From positions 186,001 through 250,000 of the forward strand of contig CAKSAP010000002.1 of the NCBI GenBank assembly GCA_934436505.1: a DNA stretch of 64,000 bases. Direction: 5' to 3'. Each line of letters begins with the position of its first letter. Position 1 is the first letter of the stretch. The notes beneath the pieces are model-generated. The model had not been told where the DNA came from. It searched no databases and worked only from the letters and a program-made list of their open reading frames with translations. The position numbers and the translations under genes are program-made. Positions 23,373 through 32,812 of the stretch are shown one piece after another. Source of the stretch: an uncultured Eubacteriales bacterium. Its GTDB lineage: Bacteria; Bacillota; Clostridia; Oscillospirales; Acutalibacteraceae.

Positions 23373-23783
23373 ATGTCTTTTTCAAACAGCTACAAGCATA
23401 CAATCGATTCAAAGAAACGTCTGTTCATTCCTGCGAAGTTCAGAGCTAAGCTCGGCGACAGCTTTTATCTTTATTATGATGAGAGCTTACCGTGCATTGC
23501 CGTTTACGGCGAAGAGGAGTGGGAGAAGAAAAGCAAGATCGTCGAGGAAAGCGGAGATGCCGATTGGCAGCGCTTCTTCTTCTCAAATGTTATTTCGGTT
23601 GAGCCCGATAAGCAGGGAAGAATAACCGTTAAAGCGTCGTTCTGTGAGGGTGCAGGTCTTAAAAAGGATGTTGCGGTTGTCGGCGTCGGTACAAGAATTG
23701 AAATTTGGGACGCTGAAAAGTACGACAAGGAAATGGAACAGATCAACGCCTCGTACAAGAGATTTCCGAGCATTATAAACTGA
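23373..23783 (+). CDS. mraZ: Transcriptional regulator MraZ
   Basis: A 136-residue protein with two AbrB-like (SpoVT) DNA-binding repeats: KHTIDSKKRLFIPAKFR near the N-terminus and SVEPDKQGRITVKASF in the second half. MraZ binds its own promoter as a ring-shaped oligomer and represses the dcw cluster. It is the first gene of the cluster, behind AAGGAAGGAGG, and its stop lies 13 nt before rsmH. No clear repeated MraZ box was recognised upstream; GTGGTGG at 23290 is the only candidate. Confidence 0.93.
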   Translation: MSFSNSYKHTIDSKKRLFIPAKFRAKLGDSFYLYYDESLPCIAVYGEEEWEKKSKIVEESGDADWQRFFFSNVISVEPDKQGRITVKASFCEGAGLKKDVAVVGVGTRIEIWDAEKYDKEMEQINASYKRFPSIIN

Positions 23784-23796
23784 CGGGAGTAACAAT

Positions 23797-24714
23797 ATGG
23801 AGTTTTCACATATTCCCGTTTTGTTTAATGAGACTATCGACTCTCTTAACATAAAGCCCGACGGACTGTATATTGACTGTACCGCAGGCGGCGGAGGTCA
23901 TTCGAGAGCGATTGCCGAGAAGCTTACAACGGGCAGACTTATTTCAATCGACAGAGACCCCGACGCTATTAAGGTCTTGAATGAAAGATTGGGAATTTAT
24001 CCGCAGGTAACTGTGGTACACAATACGTTTAACAATATAAAAGAAATTCTGAACGGCGAAAGAGCCGACGGAATTATAGCAGACCTCGGCGTCAGTTCTT
24101 TTCAGCTTGACGAGGCGGAGAGGGGCTTTTCCTTTCACAAGGACGCTCCGCTTGATATGCGAATGAGCAAGCAGGGAACAAGCGCACGGGATTTAGTCAA
24201 CACTCTTTCGGTGGGCGAGCTTACGAGAATTCTCCGTGATTACGGCGAAGAGAAATATGCAAACCGTATTGCTAACAACATTGTGGCGGCGAGAGAGAAA
24301 AAGGAAATTGAAACCACGTTTGAGCTTATAGATATTATCAAAAGCTCAATGCCTCAAAAGGCGATGAGAGAGTCGCATCCGGCGAGAAGGACATTTCAAG
24401 CGTTGAGAATTGAAGTAAACGGCGAGCTTGACCAGCTCAATACGGCGCTTGACGATATGTTTGATTGCTTAAAGGTCGGCGGAATACTTTCGATAATTAC
24501 ATTCCATTCGTTAGAGGACAGAATGGTAAAACAGAGATTTAATTCATTTGCACAAGGCTGTACCTGCCCTAAGGAATTTCCGATTTGTGTGTGCGGAAAA
24601 ACACCGAGAGGCAAGGTTACAATAAAGGGTCTTGCACCGAGCGAGGAGGAGCTTTCAAATAACTCACGCTCTCACAGTGCAAGATTACGCTCGATAGAAA
24701 AAATCAGGGATTGA
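23797..24714 (+). CDS. rsmH: 16S rRNA (cytosine(1402)-N(4))-methyltransferase
   Basis: A SAM-dependent methyltransferase (MraW) that modifies C1402 of 16S rRNA in the decoding centre. It has 305 residues. SAM-binding motif I is DCTAGGGGHS, followed by SIDRDPDA and IIADLGVSSFQLDEAERGFSF, and then RTFQALRIEVN and ITFHSLEDRMVK, all family-typical. A small helical insert domain lies at about 110-210. It holds the conserved second position in the dcw cluster, between mraZ and ftsL. Confidence 0.96.
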   Translation: MEFSHIPVLFNETIDSLNIKPDGLYIDCTAGGGGHSRAIAEKLTTGRLISIDRDPDAIKVLNERLGIYPQVTVVHNTFNNIKEILNGERADGIIADLGVSSFQLDEAERGFSFHKDAPLDMRMSKQGTSARDLVNTLSVGELTRILRDYGEEKYANRIANNIVAAREKKEIETTFELIDIIKSSMPQKAMRESHPARRTFQALRIEVNGELDQLNTALDDMFDCLKVGGILSIITFHSLEDRMVKQRFNSFAQGCTCPKEFPICVCGKTPRGKVTIKGLAPSEEELSNNSRSHSARLRSIEKIRD

Positions 24715-24730
24715 GGAAGGGAAGCGTATC

Positions 24731-25285
24731 ATGGCGAACAGGAATTATAATATGTATGACGGCATTGATTTTTCGATGTTCGAGCCGAAGCAGGGCTCAT
24801 ATGAGAGAAACGCTGCCCGTAAAATAGAAACAGTTGCTGTTCCGGCTGCGGACAAGCCTAAAATTGAGCTTGTCAAGAAGCCGAAAAAGACCTTAAATCA
24901 AGTTAAGAGGGAAATGCACGCAAGCGCATTACAGAGCGCAAAGATAATTGCGATTTCGGTGTTCCTGCTTTCAATGCTTTCCGCATTGCTTTACGGAAGA
25001 ATTAAGGTTGATGAGCTTGACAGACAGATTTCTGCGGCGGAGACTAAAATCACAACCGCACAGAGCGAAAACGTCAGACTTAATATGCAGCTTGACTCTA
25101 TGATTTCTCTTAAAAACGTTGAAGAATACGCTCAGACAAATCTCGGTATGGTTAAGATGGAAAGCTATCAAATAGAATACATTGACCTTTCGGGAGCTGA
25201 CAAGGTAACGGTTTCCGGTGCGAGAACACTCAATGCGAATTCGACATCGCTTTATTCCAAGATTATGGAATATATGAGCAGATAA
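24731..25285 (+). CDS. ftsL: FtsL-like cell division protein
   Basis: A single-pass membrane protein of 184 residues. A long basic cytoplasmic N-terminus (about 75 residues) leads to one membrane helix (IIAISVFLLSMLSALLYG) and a short extracytoplasmic coiled coil (KVDELDRQISAAETKITTAQ, continuing to about residue 125), then the LKNVEEYAQTNLGMVKME segment typical of FtsL/DivIC. FtsL bridges the FtsW-PBP complex and FtsQ/DivIB. Sequence identity in this family is very low, so the call relies on topology and position between rsmH and the division PBP. The cytoplasmic tail is longer than usual. Confidence 0.8.
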   Translation: MANRNYNMYDGIDFSMFEPKQGSYERNAARKIETVAVPAADKPKIELVKKPKKTLNQVKREMHASALQSAKIIAISVFLLSMLSALLYGRIKVDELDRQISAAETKITTAQSENVRLNMQLDSMISLKNVEEYAQTNLGMVKMESYQIEYIDLSGADKVTVSGARTLNANSTSLYSKIMEYMSR

Positions 25286-25297
25286 TCAAATAAAATT

Positions 25298-25335
25298 ACA
25301 ACGAGGGTTAAGTAAATGTTCTTAACTCTCGTTGT
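25298..25335. other. Stem-loop between ftsL and the division PBP
   Basis: ACAACGAGGGTTAAG (25298-25312) pairs with CTTAACTCTCGTTGT (25321-25335) except for one position, around an 8-nt loop. Only mixed G/T follows, not a T-run, so it may be an mRNA processing or attenuation element inside the operon rather than a full terminator. Confidence 0.55.
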
Positions 25336-25389
25336 TGTATCTTAATGCCGAATTTTCGGCGTAAAATTTATGTGAAAGGGGCTGAAAAT

Positions 25390-27624
25390 ATGCAGGCAAG
25401 ATCATTAAAGCAGATGAGCTACAGAGCGACAATCGCACTTTTAATACTTGTTCTTGCTTTCTTGGTGTGTATAGGAAGCCTCGTCAGAGTGGCTCTTGTG
25501 GACGGAGAGAAATATAAGCTTAAAGCGGAGCAAAGTCAGCTTTTGGATACAAAGGTTTCGGCGCAGAGAGGCACGATATACGATTCAAATATGAATGTGC
25601 TTGCAAAAAGTGCTTCGGCGTGGCTTGTGTACATAGTTCCGTCGAAAATCACAACGGACGCACAGCGTGAGGCTGTCGTTTCCGTTCTCTCGGAAAAACT
25701 CGGCATTGATGCGGAGGTTATCCGTGAAAAGACCTTGAAGGAGTCGAATTACGTTAAAATTTCGGGTGAGGTCGAGGAGAACGTCAAAAACGACATTCAG
25801 GATTACATAAAGCAGTACGACAAGGAAAACAAAAAGAGCAAGGATGCAAAGCTCAGTCAGATAATCTGTATGGACCCCGACACGAAGCGGTATTATCCCT
25901 ATTCCTCGTTTGCTTCTACGATAATCGGCTTTGTCAATGCCGACGATAAGGGCAACGGCGGTATAGAACAGTCCTATAACAGCGAGCTTACAGGCGTTTC
26001 GGGAAGAATTATTACCGCTATGAACGCAAGACAAAAGGTAATGTCGAGCGAATACGAAATGACGTATGAGGCACAGCAGGGCGCAAATCTTGTGCTTACG
26101 ATAGATGAGGTTATTCAGTATTATCTTGAGCAAAGCCTCGATCAGGCACTTGTCGATACGGGAGCTAAATACGCATACGGAATTATAATGGATGTTCAGA
26201 CGGGCGCAATTCTCGGTATGACCTCGAAGCCCGATTTTGACCTGAATAAGCCCAATGTAATTTCAAATCAGCTTGTTGCCGACAAGATTGCGGAAATAGT
26301 TGACGAAGCGGAACGCTCAAAGGAAACGCAAAACGCAAAATTCTCTCAATGGCGAAACAGAACGATAAGCGATACCTACGAGCCGGGTTCTGTATTCAAA
26401 ACCGTTGTTGTTGCGGCGGCTCTCGAAGAGGGCGTCGTTGACCTTAATACAACATTTACCTGTACGGGCGGTATTCAGGTTGCAAACCACTATCAAAAAT
26501 GCTGGAAGCCCGGCGGTCACGGAACGGAAACACTTACGCAGGGACTTATGAATTCCTGTAACCCGTTCTTTATTACAATAGGACAAAAATTAGGTAAAGA
26601 GAATTTCTTTAAGTATTTTGAGGCGTTCGGCTTTACGGAAAAGTCGGGAATTGACCTTCCTGCCGAGGCTTCTCCCGTTGCGGATGTTACTTACCATTCA
26701 CTTGAAAAAATGGGAATAGCCGAGCTTTCGTCAAGCTCCTTCGGTCAGACCTTCCAGGTGTCTCCGATACAGGTTGTAAATGCCATATCTACCATTGCGA
26801 ACGGCGGTAAGCTTATGCAGCCGTATGTTGTAGACAGTATTCTTGACTCGGACGGCAATGTAATCGCAAAAACGCAGTCAAAGGTAAAAAGACAGGTTAT
26901 TTCCGAAAAAACAGCTTCAACCGTTGCGGATATGATGGAAAATGTTGTTTCAAAGGGAACAGGTAAAAACGCCTATGTTGCAGGCTATCACGTCGCAGGC
27001 AAAACGGGTACTTCGGAGAAAATCGGTAAAGAGGGCGCATACATAGCCTCCTTTGCAGGCTTTGCACCGGCTAACAATCCCAAAATAGCGATACTCGTTG
27101 CGATCGACGAGCCGACGGGCGCACACGGTGGCGGCGTTGTAGCAGCACCGATAGCGGGCGAAATCCTTGAAAAGGTTCTCGCTTATCTCAACATAGAGCC
27201 GCAGTATGAGGATGCCGAAATGAAGAATGTATCCTCGACAACACCTTCGCTTGTAGGCTTGAGCGTCGCACAGGCAAGGTCGATGACGTCGGGCTATACC
27301 TTAAAGGTCGTAGGCTCGGGCGACAAGGTCGTATCACAGACACCTGCGGCGGACTCACAGGTTCGTTCAGGCGGCGTAATTGTCGTTTACACGGATAATC
27401 AGGCACAAAAGCAGACGGCAAGCGTGCCCAATCTTACGGGAATGACAATGTCGCAGGCGAATTCGGCGGCAGTAAATTCAGGCTTTAATATCAGATTTTC
27501 GGGCACAACAAATGCGTCTGAGGTCGTATCATATAAGCAAAGCATTGACCCCAATACCGAGGCGGAGCTCGGTAGCGTAATTACGGTTTACTTCAAGTCA
27601 ACCGTAAACGTACAGGATGCATAA
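25390..27624 (+). CDS. Division-specific class B PBP with two PASTA domains (FtsI/SpoVD type)
   Basis: A monofunctional transpeptidase that cross-links septal or spore peptidoglycan, with 744 residues. It has a short cytoplasmic tail, a membrane helix (ATIALLILVLAFLVCIGSL), a PBP dimerisation domain (about 50-250), and a transpeptidase domain with S334VFK, S389CN and K538TG. Two C-terminal PASTA repeats begin at TPSLVGLSVAQA and SVPNLTGMTMSQA. PASTA-bearing division PBPs in Firmicutes include SpoVD (sporulation) and Pbp2B/PBP2X (vegetative); only one copy is in this cluster, so its role cannot be split. The ATG at 25390 with GAAAGGGG is preferred over an upstream ATG at 25345 that lies in the hairpin's downstream flank. 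Confidence 0.93.
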   Translation: MQARSLKQMSYRATIALLILVLAFLVCIGSLVRVALVDGEKYKLKAEQSQLLDTKVSAQRGTIYDSNMNVLAKSASAWLVYIVPSKITTDAQREAVVSVLSEKLGIDAEVIREKTLKESNYVKISGEVEENVKNDIQDYIKQYDKENKKSKDAKLSQIICMDPDTKRYYPYSSFASTIIGFVNADDKGNGGIEQSYNSELTGVSGRIITAMNARQKVMSSEYEMTYEAQQGANLVLTIDEVIQYYLEQSLDQALVDTGAKYAYGIIMDVQTGAILGMTSKPDFDLNKPNVISNQLVADKIAEIVDEAERSKETQNAKFSQWRNRTISDTYEPGSVFKTVVVAAALEEGVVDLNTTFTCTGGIQVANHYQKCWKPGGHGTETLTQGLMNSCNPFFITIGQKLGKENFFKYFEAFGFTEKSGIDLPAEASPVADVTYHSLEKMGIAELSSSSFGQTFQVSPIQVVNAISTIANGGKLMQPYVVDSILDSDGNVIAKTQSKVKRQVISEKTASTVADMMENVVSKGTGKNAYVAGYHVAGKTGTSEKIGKEGAYIASFAGFAPANNPKIAILVAIDEPTGAHGGGVVAAPIAGEILEKVLAYLNIEPQYEDAEMKNVSSTTPSLVGLSVAQARSMTSGYTLKVVGSGDKVVSQTPAADSQVRSGGVIVVYTDNQAQKQTASVPNLTGMTMSQANSAAVNSGFNIRFSGTTNASEVVSYKQSIDPNTEAELGSVITVYFKSTVNVQDA

Positions 27625-27668
27625 ATTAACGGTTGTGAAAAGGCGGATAAATTACGGAGGAAACGAAA

Positions 27669-29105
27669 TTGAAACTTTCAGAACTTTTGAAAAATGTAAA
27701 AACCGACAGTATTTATACCGATTGTGAGGTATCGGATATTACCGATAAATCCAATGAGATAGCAAAGGATTGCGTGTTCGTATGCATTAAGGGCAATCAT
27801 TTTGACGGACATTCCGTTGCGAAGCAGGCTGAAGAGATGGGCGCTGCCGCAGTTATTGCCGAGCACGACACAGGTGTTAAAAATCAGATTATCGTTGAAA
27901 GCACAAGAGACGCATATTCTCGCATTTGCGCAGCTTTTTACGGTAATCCTGCCGAAAAATTAAAGCTTATCGGCGTTACAGGCACAAACGGAAAAACCAC
28001 AACCACATTTCTTATAAAAAATATTTTTGATAAGCTCTCGATTAAATCGGGACTTATCGGAACTGTTAAAAACATTACGGGCGACAAGGAGTATGCTTCG
28101 TCGCTGACAACCCCCGACAGCAAGGAGCTTCAAAGGCTCTATGCTGAAATGGTTGACAGCGGATGCAAATACTGCATTATGGAGGTTTCCTCGCAGGCGC
28201 TCGCACAGGGCAGGGTTGACGGCTGTCATTTTGATATAGCGTTGTTTACCAATCTTACGCAGGATCATCTCGACTATCACGGAACATTTGAGAATTACGC
28301 AAAGGCAAAAAGAAAGCTCTTTGAAATCTGTGATACCGCCGTTATAAATGCGGATGACGAATATGCGCATACTATGGTTGACTCATTGCCTTGTAAGGTA
28401 TATACTTTCGGAGTTAAAACAGACAACACCGATTTTTCGGCTAAAAACGTGAAATGCTTTAGCGACAGCGTTCAGTATGAGCTCTTGACCCCTGACAATA
28501 TCGGCAGAATTAACATTAAAATCCCCGGTAGATTTACCGTTTATAATTCAATGGGTGCGGCAGTTTGCGCCGTGCTTGCAGGTGCTGATTTTGACAGCGT
28601 TATTTCGGCTGTTTCACAGTCAAAGGGCGTACCGGGCAGGGTTGAGGTTGTCGATACCGATACCGATTATACCGTGCTTATCGACTACGCACATTCTCCC
28701 GACGGACTCCAAAACGTTATTTCGTCGCTCAGAGAAACGACTGACGGCAGAATAATTACCGTTTTCGGCTGCGGCGGCGACAGAGACAGAACAAAACGCC
28801 CGAAAATGGGTAAGATTGTAGGCGACTTAGCCGATATTGCAGTTGTTACAAGCGATAACCCGAGAAGCGAAGACCCTGAATTGATTGTTAAAGACGTTTT
28901 AGAGGGTATGAAAAGCTGTAAGGCTCAGATTAAAACGCTTGTAAACAGAACGGAAGCCATAAAATACGCTATGTCGATTGCAAAGGCAGGAGACGTTGTT
29001 TTGCTTGCGGGAAAGGGTCACGAAACATACCAAATTCTCAACACAGGCAAAATTCATTATGACGAAAGAGAAGTAGTTGCCGACATTTTGAAAGGTAAAA
29101 TATAA
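27669..29105 (+). CDS. murE: UDP-MurNAc-tripeptide ligase (meso-DAP adding)
   Basis: Adds the third amino acid of the peptidoglycan stem peptide. The 478 residues include an N-terminal UDP-MurNAc domain, the ATP loop GVTGTNGKTTT (about residues 98-108), the carbamylated-lysine region and a C-terminal ligase domain. The SDNPRSEDP motif near residue 400 marks enzymes that choose meso-diaminopimelate rather than lysine, so the wall is A1-gamma type (family knowledge). The start codon is TTG, 7 nt after ACGGAGG; no ATG in frame has a better site. Followed after 1 nt by murF. Confidence 0.94.
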   Translation: MKLSELLKNVKTDSIYTDCEVSDITDKSNEIAKDCVFVCIKGNHFDGHSVAKQAEEMGAAAVIAEHDTGVKNQIIVESTRDAYSRICAAFYGNPAEKLKLIGVTGTNGKTTTTFLIKNIFDKLSIKSGLIGTVKNITGDKEYASSLTTPDSKELQRLYAEMVDSGCKYCIMEVSSQALAQGRVDGCHFDIALFTNLTQDHLDYHGTFENYAKAKRKLFEICDTAVINADDEYAHTMVDSLPCKVYTFGVKTDNTDFSAKNVKCFSDSVQYELLTPDNIGRINIKIPGRFTVYNSMGAAVCAVLAGADFDSVISAVSQSKGVPGRVEVVDTDTDYTVLIDYAHSPDGLQNVISSLRETTDGRIITVFGCGGDRDRTKRPKMGKIVGDLADIAVVTSDNPRSEDPELIVKDVLEGMKSCKAQIKTLVNRTEAIKYAMSIAKAGDVVLLAGKGHETYQILNTGKIHYDEREVVADILKGKI

Positions 29106-29106
29106 G

Positions 29107-30468
29107 ATGAAATCAATCAGCTTGCAGACTGTTGCCGAATGGGTAGGCGGCAGGCTATGCGGAGAAAACAAACAAATAAATAATGTCAGCATTGATTCTC
29201 GCACGGTTGACGCTTCCACGCTTTTTATTGCCATAAAGGGCGATCGCTTTGACGCTCACGACTTTGTAAAGGACGTTGAAAAAAGCGGTGCTGCGGCGGT
29301 TATGTGTCACAGAGAGGTTGATTGCGGATTGCCCGTAATTTATGTTGATGACACTAAAAAAGCGTTCGTGGAGCTTGCAAAGAATTACAGAAAATCCTTT
29401 GACGGCTTAAAGGTTGTCGGACTTACGGGAAGCGTGGGAAAGACAACTACAAAGGAAATGACCTATGAGGTTGTTTCGAGAAAATACAGAGCCATTAAAA
29501 CAGAGGGCAACCTCAATAACGATATCGGACTTCCGAAAACGCTTTTGAGACTTGAAAGCGACACTCAGGCGGCTGTAATTGAGATGGGAATGAGTGCTTT
29601 CGGCGAAATTTCACTCCTTACCAAAACTTGCTTGCCCGATATAGGAATAATAACGAATATCGGCGTTTCTCATATTGAGCATTTAGGCTCAAGAGACGGC
29701 ATATTAAAAGCAAAGCTTGAAATTCTTGACGGTATGAAAAAAGGCTCTCCGTTGATTTTGAACGGCGACAACGACAAGCTTTCAACCGTAAAGAATGATG
29801 ATTATAAGCTCATTTTTTTCGGAATTGAAAACGAAAACGCAGATGTCAGAGCCTTTGATATAAAGGAAAACGGCTCTAATACGGAATTTTTTGTTAAAGC
29901 GTATTCCAAAATTCAAAAGGTTACAATACCGACTGTCGGTATTCACAATGTGTATGATGCTCTTGCGGCATATACCGTCGGTCTTTTGCTTGAGCTTCCC
30001 ACCGAGGAAATTGCAAAGGCACTTGAAAATTACACCCCGTCGGGAATGAGACAGAGGCTTAAAGAGGTAAACGGCGTTAAGATAATCGAGGACTGCTACA
30101 ATGCAAGTCCCGACTCGCAGCGTGCCGCCTTGAACGTGCTTTCCGATATGAACGCAGGCAGAAAAATAGCCGTTTTGGGCGATATGCTTGAGCTCGGCGA
30201 CTATTCCGAGACTGCTCACAGAGAGGTCGGAAAATATGCGGCGGAGAAAAAAATCGACGTGCTTTATGCCTTCGGCGAACAGTCGAAATATATAGCTGAA
30301 GAAGCTAAAAAGGGCGTCCAAAGGGTGCTTTGGTTTGACGATAAGGCACAGCTTGCAAAAACGCTCACACAGGATGTTAAATCGGGCGACTGCGTGCTGT
30401 TTAAGGCGAGCAGGGGAATGAAGCTCGAGGAAATAATAGAAAAACTCTATGAAGGGTTGGAGAAGTAA
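29107..30468 (+). CDS. murF: UDP-MurNAc-tripeptide--D-alanyl-D-alanine ligase
   Basis: Adds D-Ala-D-Ala to complete the UDP-MurNAc-pentapeptide. The 453 residues contain the three Mur-ligase domains: an N-terminal domain with SIDSRTVDASTLFIAIKGDRFDAHDF, the central ATPase with GLTGSVGKTTTKEM, and a C-terminal domain with EDCYNASPDSQRAALN and VLGDMLELGD, all MurF-typical. It starts 1 nt after murE and ends directly against the mraY ATG (TAAATG), so translation is coupled through murE-murF-mraY. Confidence 0.95.
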   Translation: MKSISLQTVAEWVGGRLCGENKQINNVSIDSRTVDASTLFIAIKGDRFDAHDFVKDVEKSGAAAVMCHREVDCGLPVIYVDDTKKAFVELAKNYRKSFDGLKVVGLTGSVGKTTTKEMTYEVVSRKYRAIKTEGNLNNDIGLPKTLLRLESDTQAAVIEMGMSAFGEISLLTKTCLPDIGIITNIGVSHIEHLGSRDGILKAKLEILDGMKKGSPLILNGDNDKLSTVKNDDYKLIFFGIENENADVRAFDIKENGSNTEFFVKAYSKIQKVTIPTVGIHNVYDALAAYTVGLLLELPTEEIAKALENYTPSGMRQRLKEVNGVKIIEDCYNASPDSQRAALNVLSDMNAGRKIAVLGDMLELGDYSETAHREVGKYAAEKKIDVLYAFGEQSKYIAEEAKKGVQRVLWFDDKAQLAKTLTQDVKSGDCVLFKASRGMKLEEIIEKLYEGLEK

Positions 30469-31494
30469 ATGAAGGTTTGGGTCAGCTTGGTATTTGGATT
30501 GGTTTTGAGCTTTTTTATCTCGTTCCTTTTGGGATTTGTAATAATTCCCGAGTTGAGAAAGCTGAAATTCGGTCAAACTATACTTGATATAGGTCCCGCG
30601 TGGCATAAGTCAAAGCAGGGTACGCCGACAATGGGCGGAATAATGTTCATAATAAGCACGGTTGTATCGTTTGCAATCGTTATTATTACAGATAAGCTTC
30701 TCGGCGGCAATTTAATTGCAAGCGGAAGCGTTGTCGAGGACAGTGTTAAGGTTAAAACCTTCGCAGGAATACTTATGGCACTCGGCTTCGGTATAATCGG
30801 CTTTGCAGACGACTATATTAAGGTTGCGAAGAAAAGAAATTTAGGACTTACAATCAAGCAGAAGTCAATAGCGCAGATTTTGCTTATGCTTGCATATCTC
30901 GGCGCACTTTATATGTCGGGAAATACTTTTATGAGTATTCCCTTTGTCGGAAATGTTGACCTTAAATGGTTCTTCTGGTTCTTCGGTATGGGCGTTATTT
31001 ACCTTACCGTAAATGCAGTAAACTTTACCGACGGCGTTGACGGACTTTGCGGCTCCGTTACGGCAAGTGCGGCACTCGCATTCGTTGTGATTGCAACTCT
31101 TAAAGGTTTCTTCGGTGTAGGCATACTCGCTTCGTGCCTTGCAGGCGGCTGTATCGGCTATCTTATTTGGAACTGGCATCCGTCAAAGGTAATGATGGGC
31201 GACACGGGCTCAATGTTCCTCGGCGGTATGGTTGTGGCTCTCGCATATGCTATCGACTGTCCGCTTATCATACTTTTCCTCGGAATAATATATGTAATCG
31301 AAATGCTTTCCGACCTTATCCAGATCGGTTATTTCAAAGCCACTCACGGCAAGCGTATTTTCAAAATGGCTCCCATTCATCATCATTTTGAGATGTGCGG
31401 CTGGAAAGAGGTCAAAATCGTAATTGTATTCACTCTTATAAATATAATCGGCAGCGTTATAGGCGTCGCACTCTTCTATTACGGCGCAAAATAA
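30469..31494 (+). CDS. mraY: Phospho-N-acetylmuramoyl-pentapeptide transferase
   Basis: A membrane enzyme that transfers phospho-MurNAc-pentapeptide to undecaprenyl phosphate, making lipid I. The 341 residues have about ten membrane segments. Diagnostic cytoplasmic loops are present: GTPTMGG, FADDYIKVAKKRNLGLT with the adjacent Asp pair, NFTDGVDGL, GDTGSMFLGG and the HHHFE motif. The start immediately follows the murF stop. In most dcw clusters murD follows mraY; here ftsW comes next after 32 nt and murD is absent. Confidence 0.96.
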   Translation: MKVWVSLVFGLVLSFFISFLLGFVIIPELRKLKFGQTILDIGPAWHKSKQGTPTMGGIMFIISTVVSFAIVIITDKLLGGNLIASGSVVEDSVKVKTFAGILMALGFGIIGFADDYIKVAKKRNLGLTIKQKSIAQILLMLAYLGALYMSGNTFMSIPFVGNVDLKWFFWFFGMGVIYLTVNAVNFTDGVDGLCGSVTASAALAFVVIATLKGFFGVGILASCLAGGCIGYLIWNWHPSKVMMGDTGSMFLGGMVVALAYAIDCPLIILFLGIIYVIEMLSDLIQIGYFKATHGKRIFKMAPIHHHFEMCGWKEVKIVIVFTLINIIGSVIGVALFYYGAK

Positions 31495-31526
31495 TAAAAC
31501 AAAAATCAACTTGAAAGGAGAAAGCT

Positions 31527-32795
31527 ATGGCAGAGGCTAAAGCGAAGCCGTTACCGAAACAAAATTCGGCTTCAAAGGGCAAAAAAAAGAAAAGAAAGCG
31601 CCCCGATTGGTTTGCGACAGGAAGCTTTGATGTGCCTTTTCTTCTTTTGGTAATTATAATTCTTACAATAGGTATAGTAATGCTCTTTTCCGCAAGCTAC
31701 ACCTATGCGTATTACAAAAAAAACGGCGACAGCTCATATTTCTTCAAAAGGCAGCTTTTCTTTGCTGTTTTAGGCGTTGGCGCAATGCTCGGAATTTCTA
31801 AAGTAAAGTACGAATACTTTAAGCTTGTCGGCGTTTTGGGACTTCCGATAGCATGGCTTTTGCTTATAATCGTTCTTATTTTACCTGCGAGATTCGGCGA
31901 TTTCCACAGGTGGATATATATCGGCGGAATTTCATTTCAGCCGTCTGAAATCGCAAAGCTTGTGGTAATTCTGTTCTGTGCTTGGGGTATGGAACGAAAC
32001 CACAAAAAGATAATCGGAAAAAGCGTAAATCAGTCAGCCTTTTCAAAGAAAATTTCAGAGCTTACAAACGGAAAAATCGTTGTGTATGACTCATTTGTTC
32101 AGCTTTGCCTTTACGGTGCTGTAATCGTTATAACGGCAGGCTTGGTTTACCTTGAAAACCACCTTTCGGGTACGCTTTTGATACTTGCTATCGGTGCTAC
32201 AATGATGTTTATGGGTGAGTTCAAAAAGCATTGGTTTATTATAATCGGTGTTGTGGCGGTTGTTTTGATTGTATTTGTTGTTACAAATCCCGAAATACTC
32301 GAAAAATACGCAGGTGCAAGAATTACCGCTTGGCTTGATAAGGATTACGACCCAAAGGGCGCACGCTGGCAGACAAATAACTCGCTTTATGCCATTGGCT
32401 CTGGCGGACTTTTCGGCGCAGGACTCGGCAATTCAAAGCAAAAGCACCTTTTCGTATCGGAGCCGCAGAACGACTTTATTTTCTCGATAGTTTGCGAAGA
32501 ATTGGGCTTTGTCGGTGCTTCGATAATCATTTTGCTTTTTGCACTTCTTGTATGGAGAGGTGTTGTGATAGGCATACACGCAAAAGACAGATTCGGCGCA
32601 CTTACCGCAATCGGAATTGTTTTTCAGGTAGGTATGCAGACGGCACTTAATATCGGCGTTGTAACCGACACGCTTCCGAATACGGGTATCAGCTTGCCGT
32701 TCTTCAGCTACGGCGGTACGTCGCTAATGATGCTGCTTGCCGAAATGGGAATGGTGTTGTCGGTTTCAAGATATTCGAAAATGCCTAAAAAATAA
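31527..32795 (+). CDS. ftsW: SEDS peptidoglycan glycosyltransferase FtsW/SpoVE
   Basis: A polytopic SEDS-family polymerase that works with the division PBP to build septal wall. The 422 residues include a basic cytoplasmic N-terminus (KGKKKKRKRPDW), ten membrane segments, the conserved GDFHRWIYIGGISFQPSE stretch, and the C-terminal PNTGISLPFFSYGGTS signature. The region around WQTNNSLYAIGSGGLFG corresponds to the large extracytoplasmic loop. AAAGGAG precedes ATG. Placement beside murG is as in Bacillus spoVE; vegetative and sporulation versions cannot be told apart from sequence. Confidence 0.94.
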   Translation: MAEAKAKPLPKQNSASKGKKKKRKRPDWFATGSFDVPFLLLVIIILTIGIVMLFSASYTYAYYKKNGDSSYFFKRQLFFAVLGVGAMLGISKVKYEYFKLVGVLGLPIAWLLLIIVLILPARFGDFHRWIYIGGISFQPSEIAKLVVILFCAWGMERNHKKIIGKSVNQSAFSKKISELTNGKIVVYDSFVQLCLYGAVIVITAGLVYLENHLSGTLLILAIGATMMFMGEFKKHWFIIIGVVAVVLIVFVVTNPEILEKYAGARITAWLDKDYDPKGARWQTNNSLYAIGSGGLFGAGLGNSKQKHLFVSEPQNDFIFSIVCEELGFVGASIIILLFALLVWRGVVIGIHAKDRFGALTAIGIVFQVGMQTALNIGVVTDTLPNTGISLPFFSYGGTSLMMLLAEMGMVLSVSRYSKMPKK

Positions 32796-32812
32796 ACTCA
32801 AAGGAGAATACA

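Noticed and set aside
29782..30606. 274-codon antisense frame opposite murF/mraY
   Set aside because: It covers conserved parts of murF and the mraY start; no ribosome site or recognisable domain.
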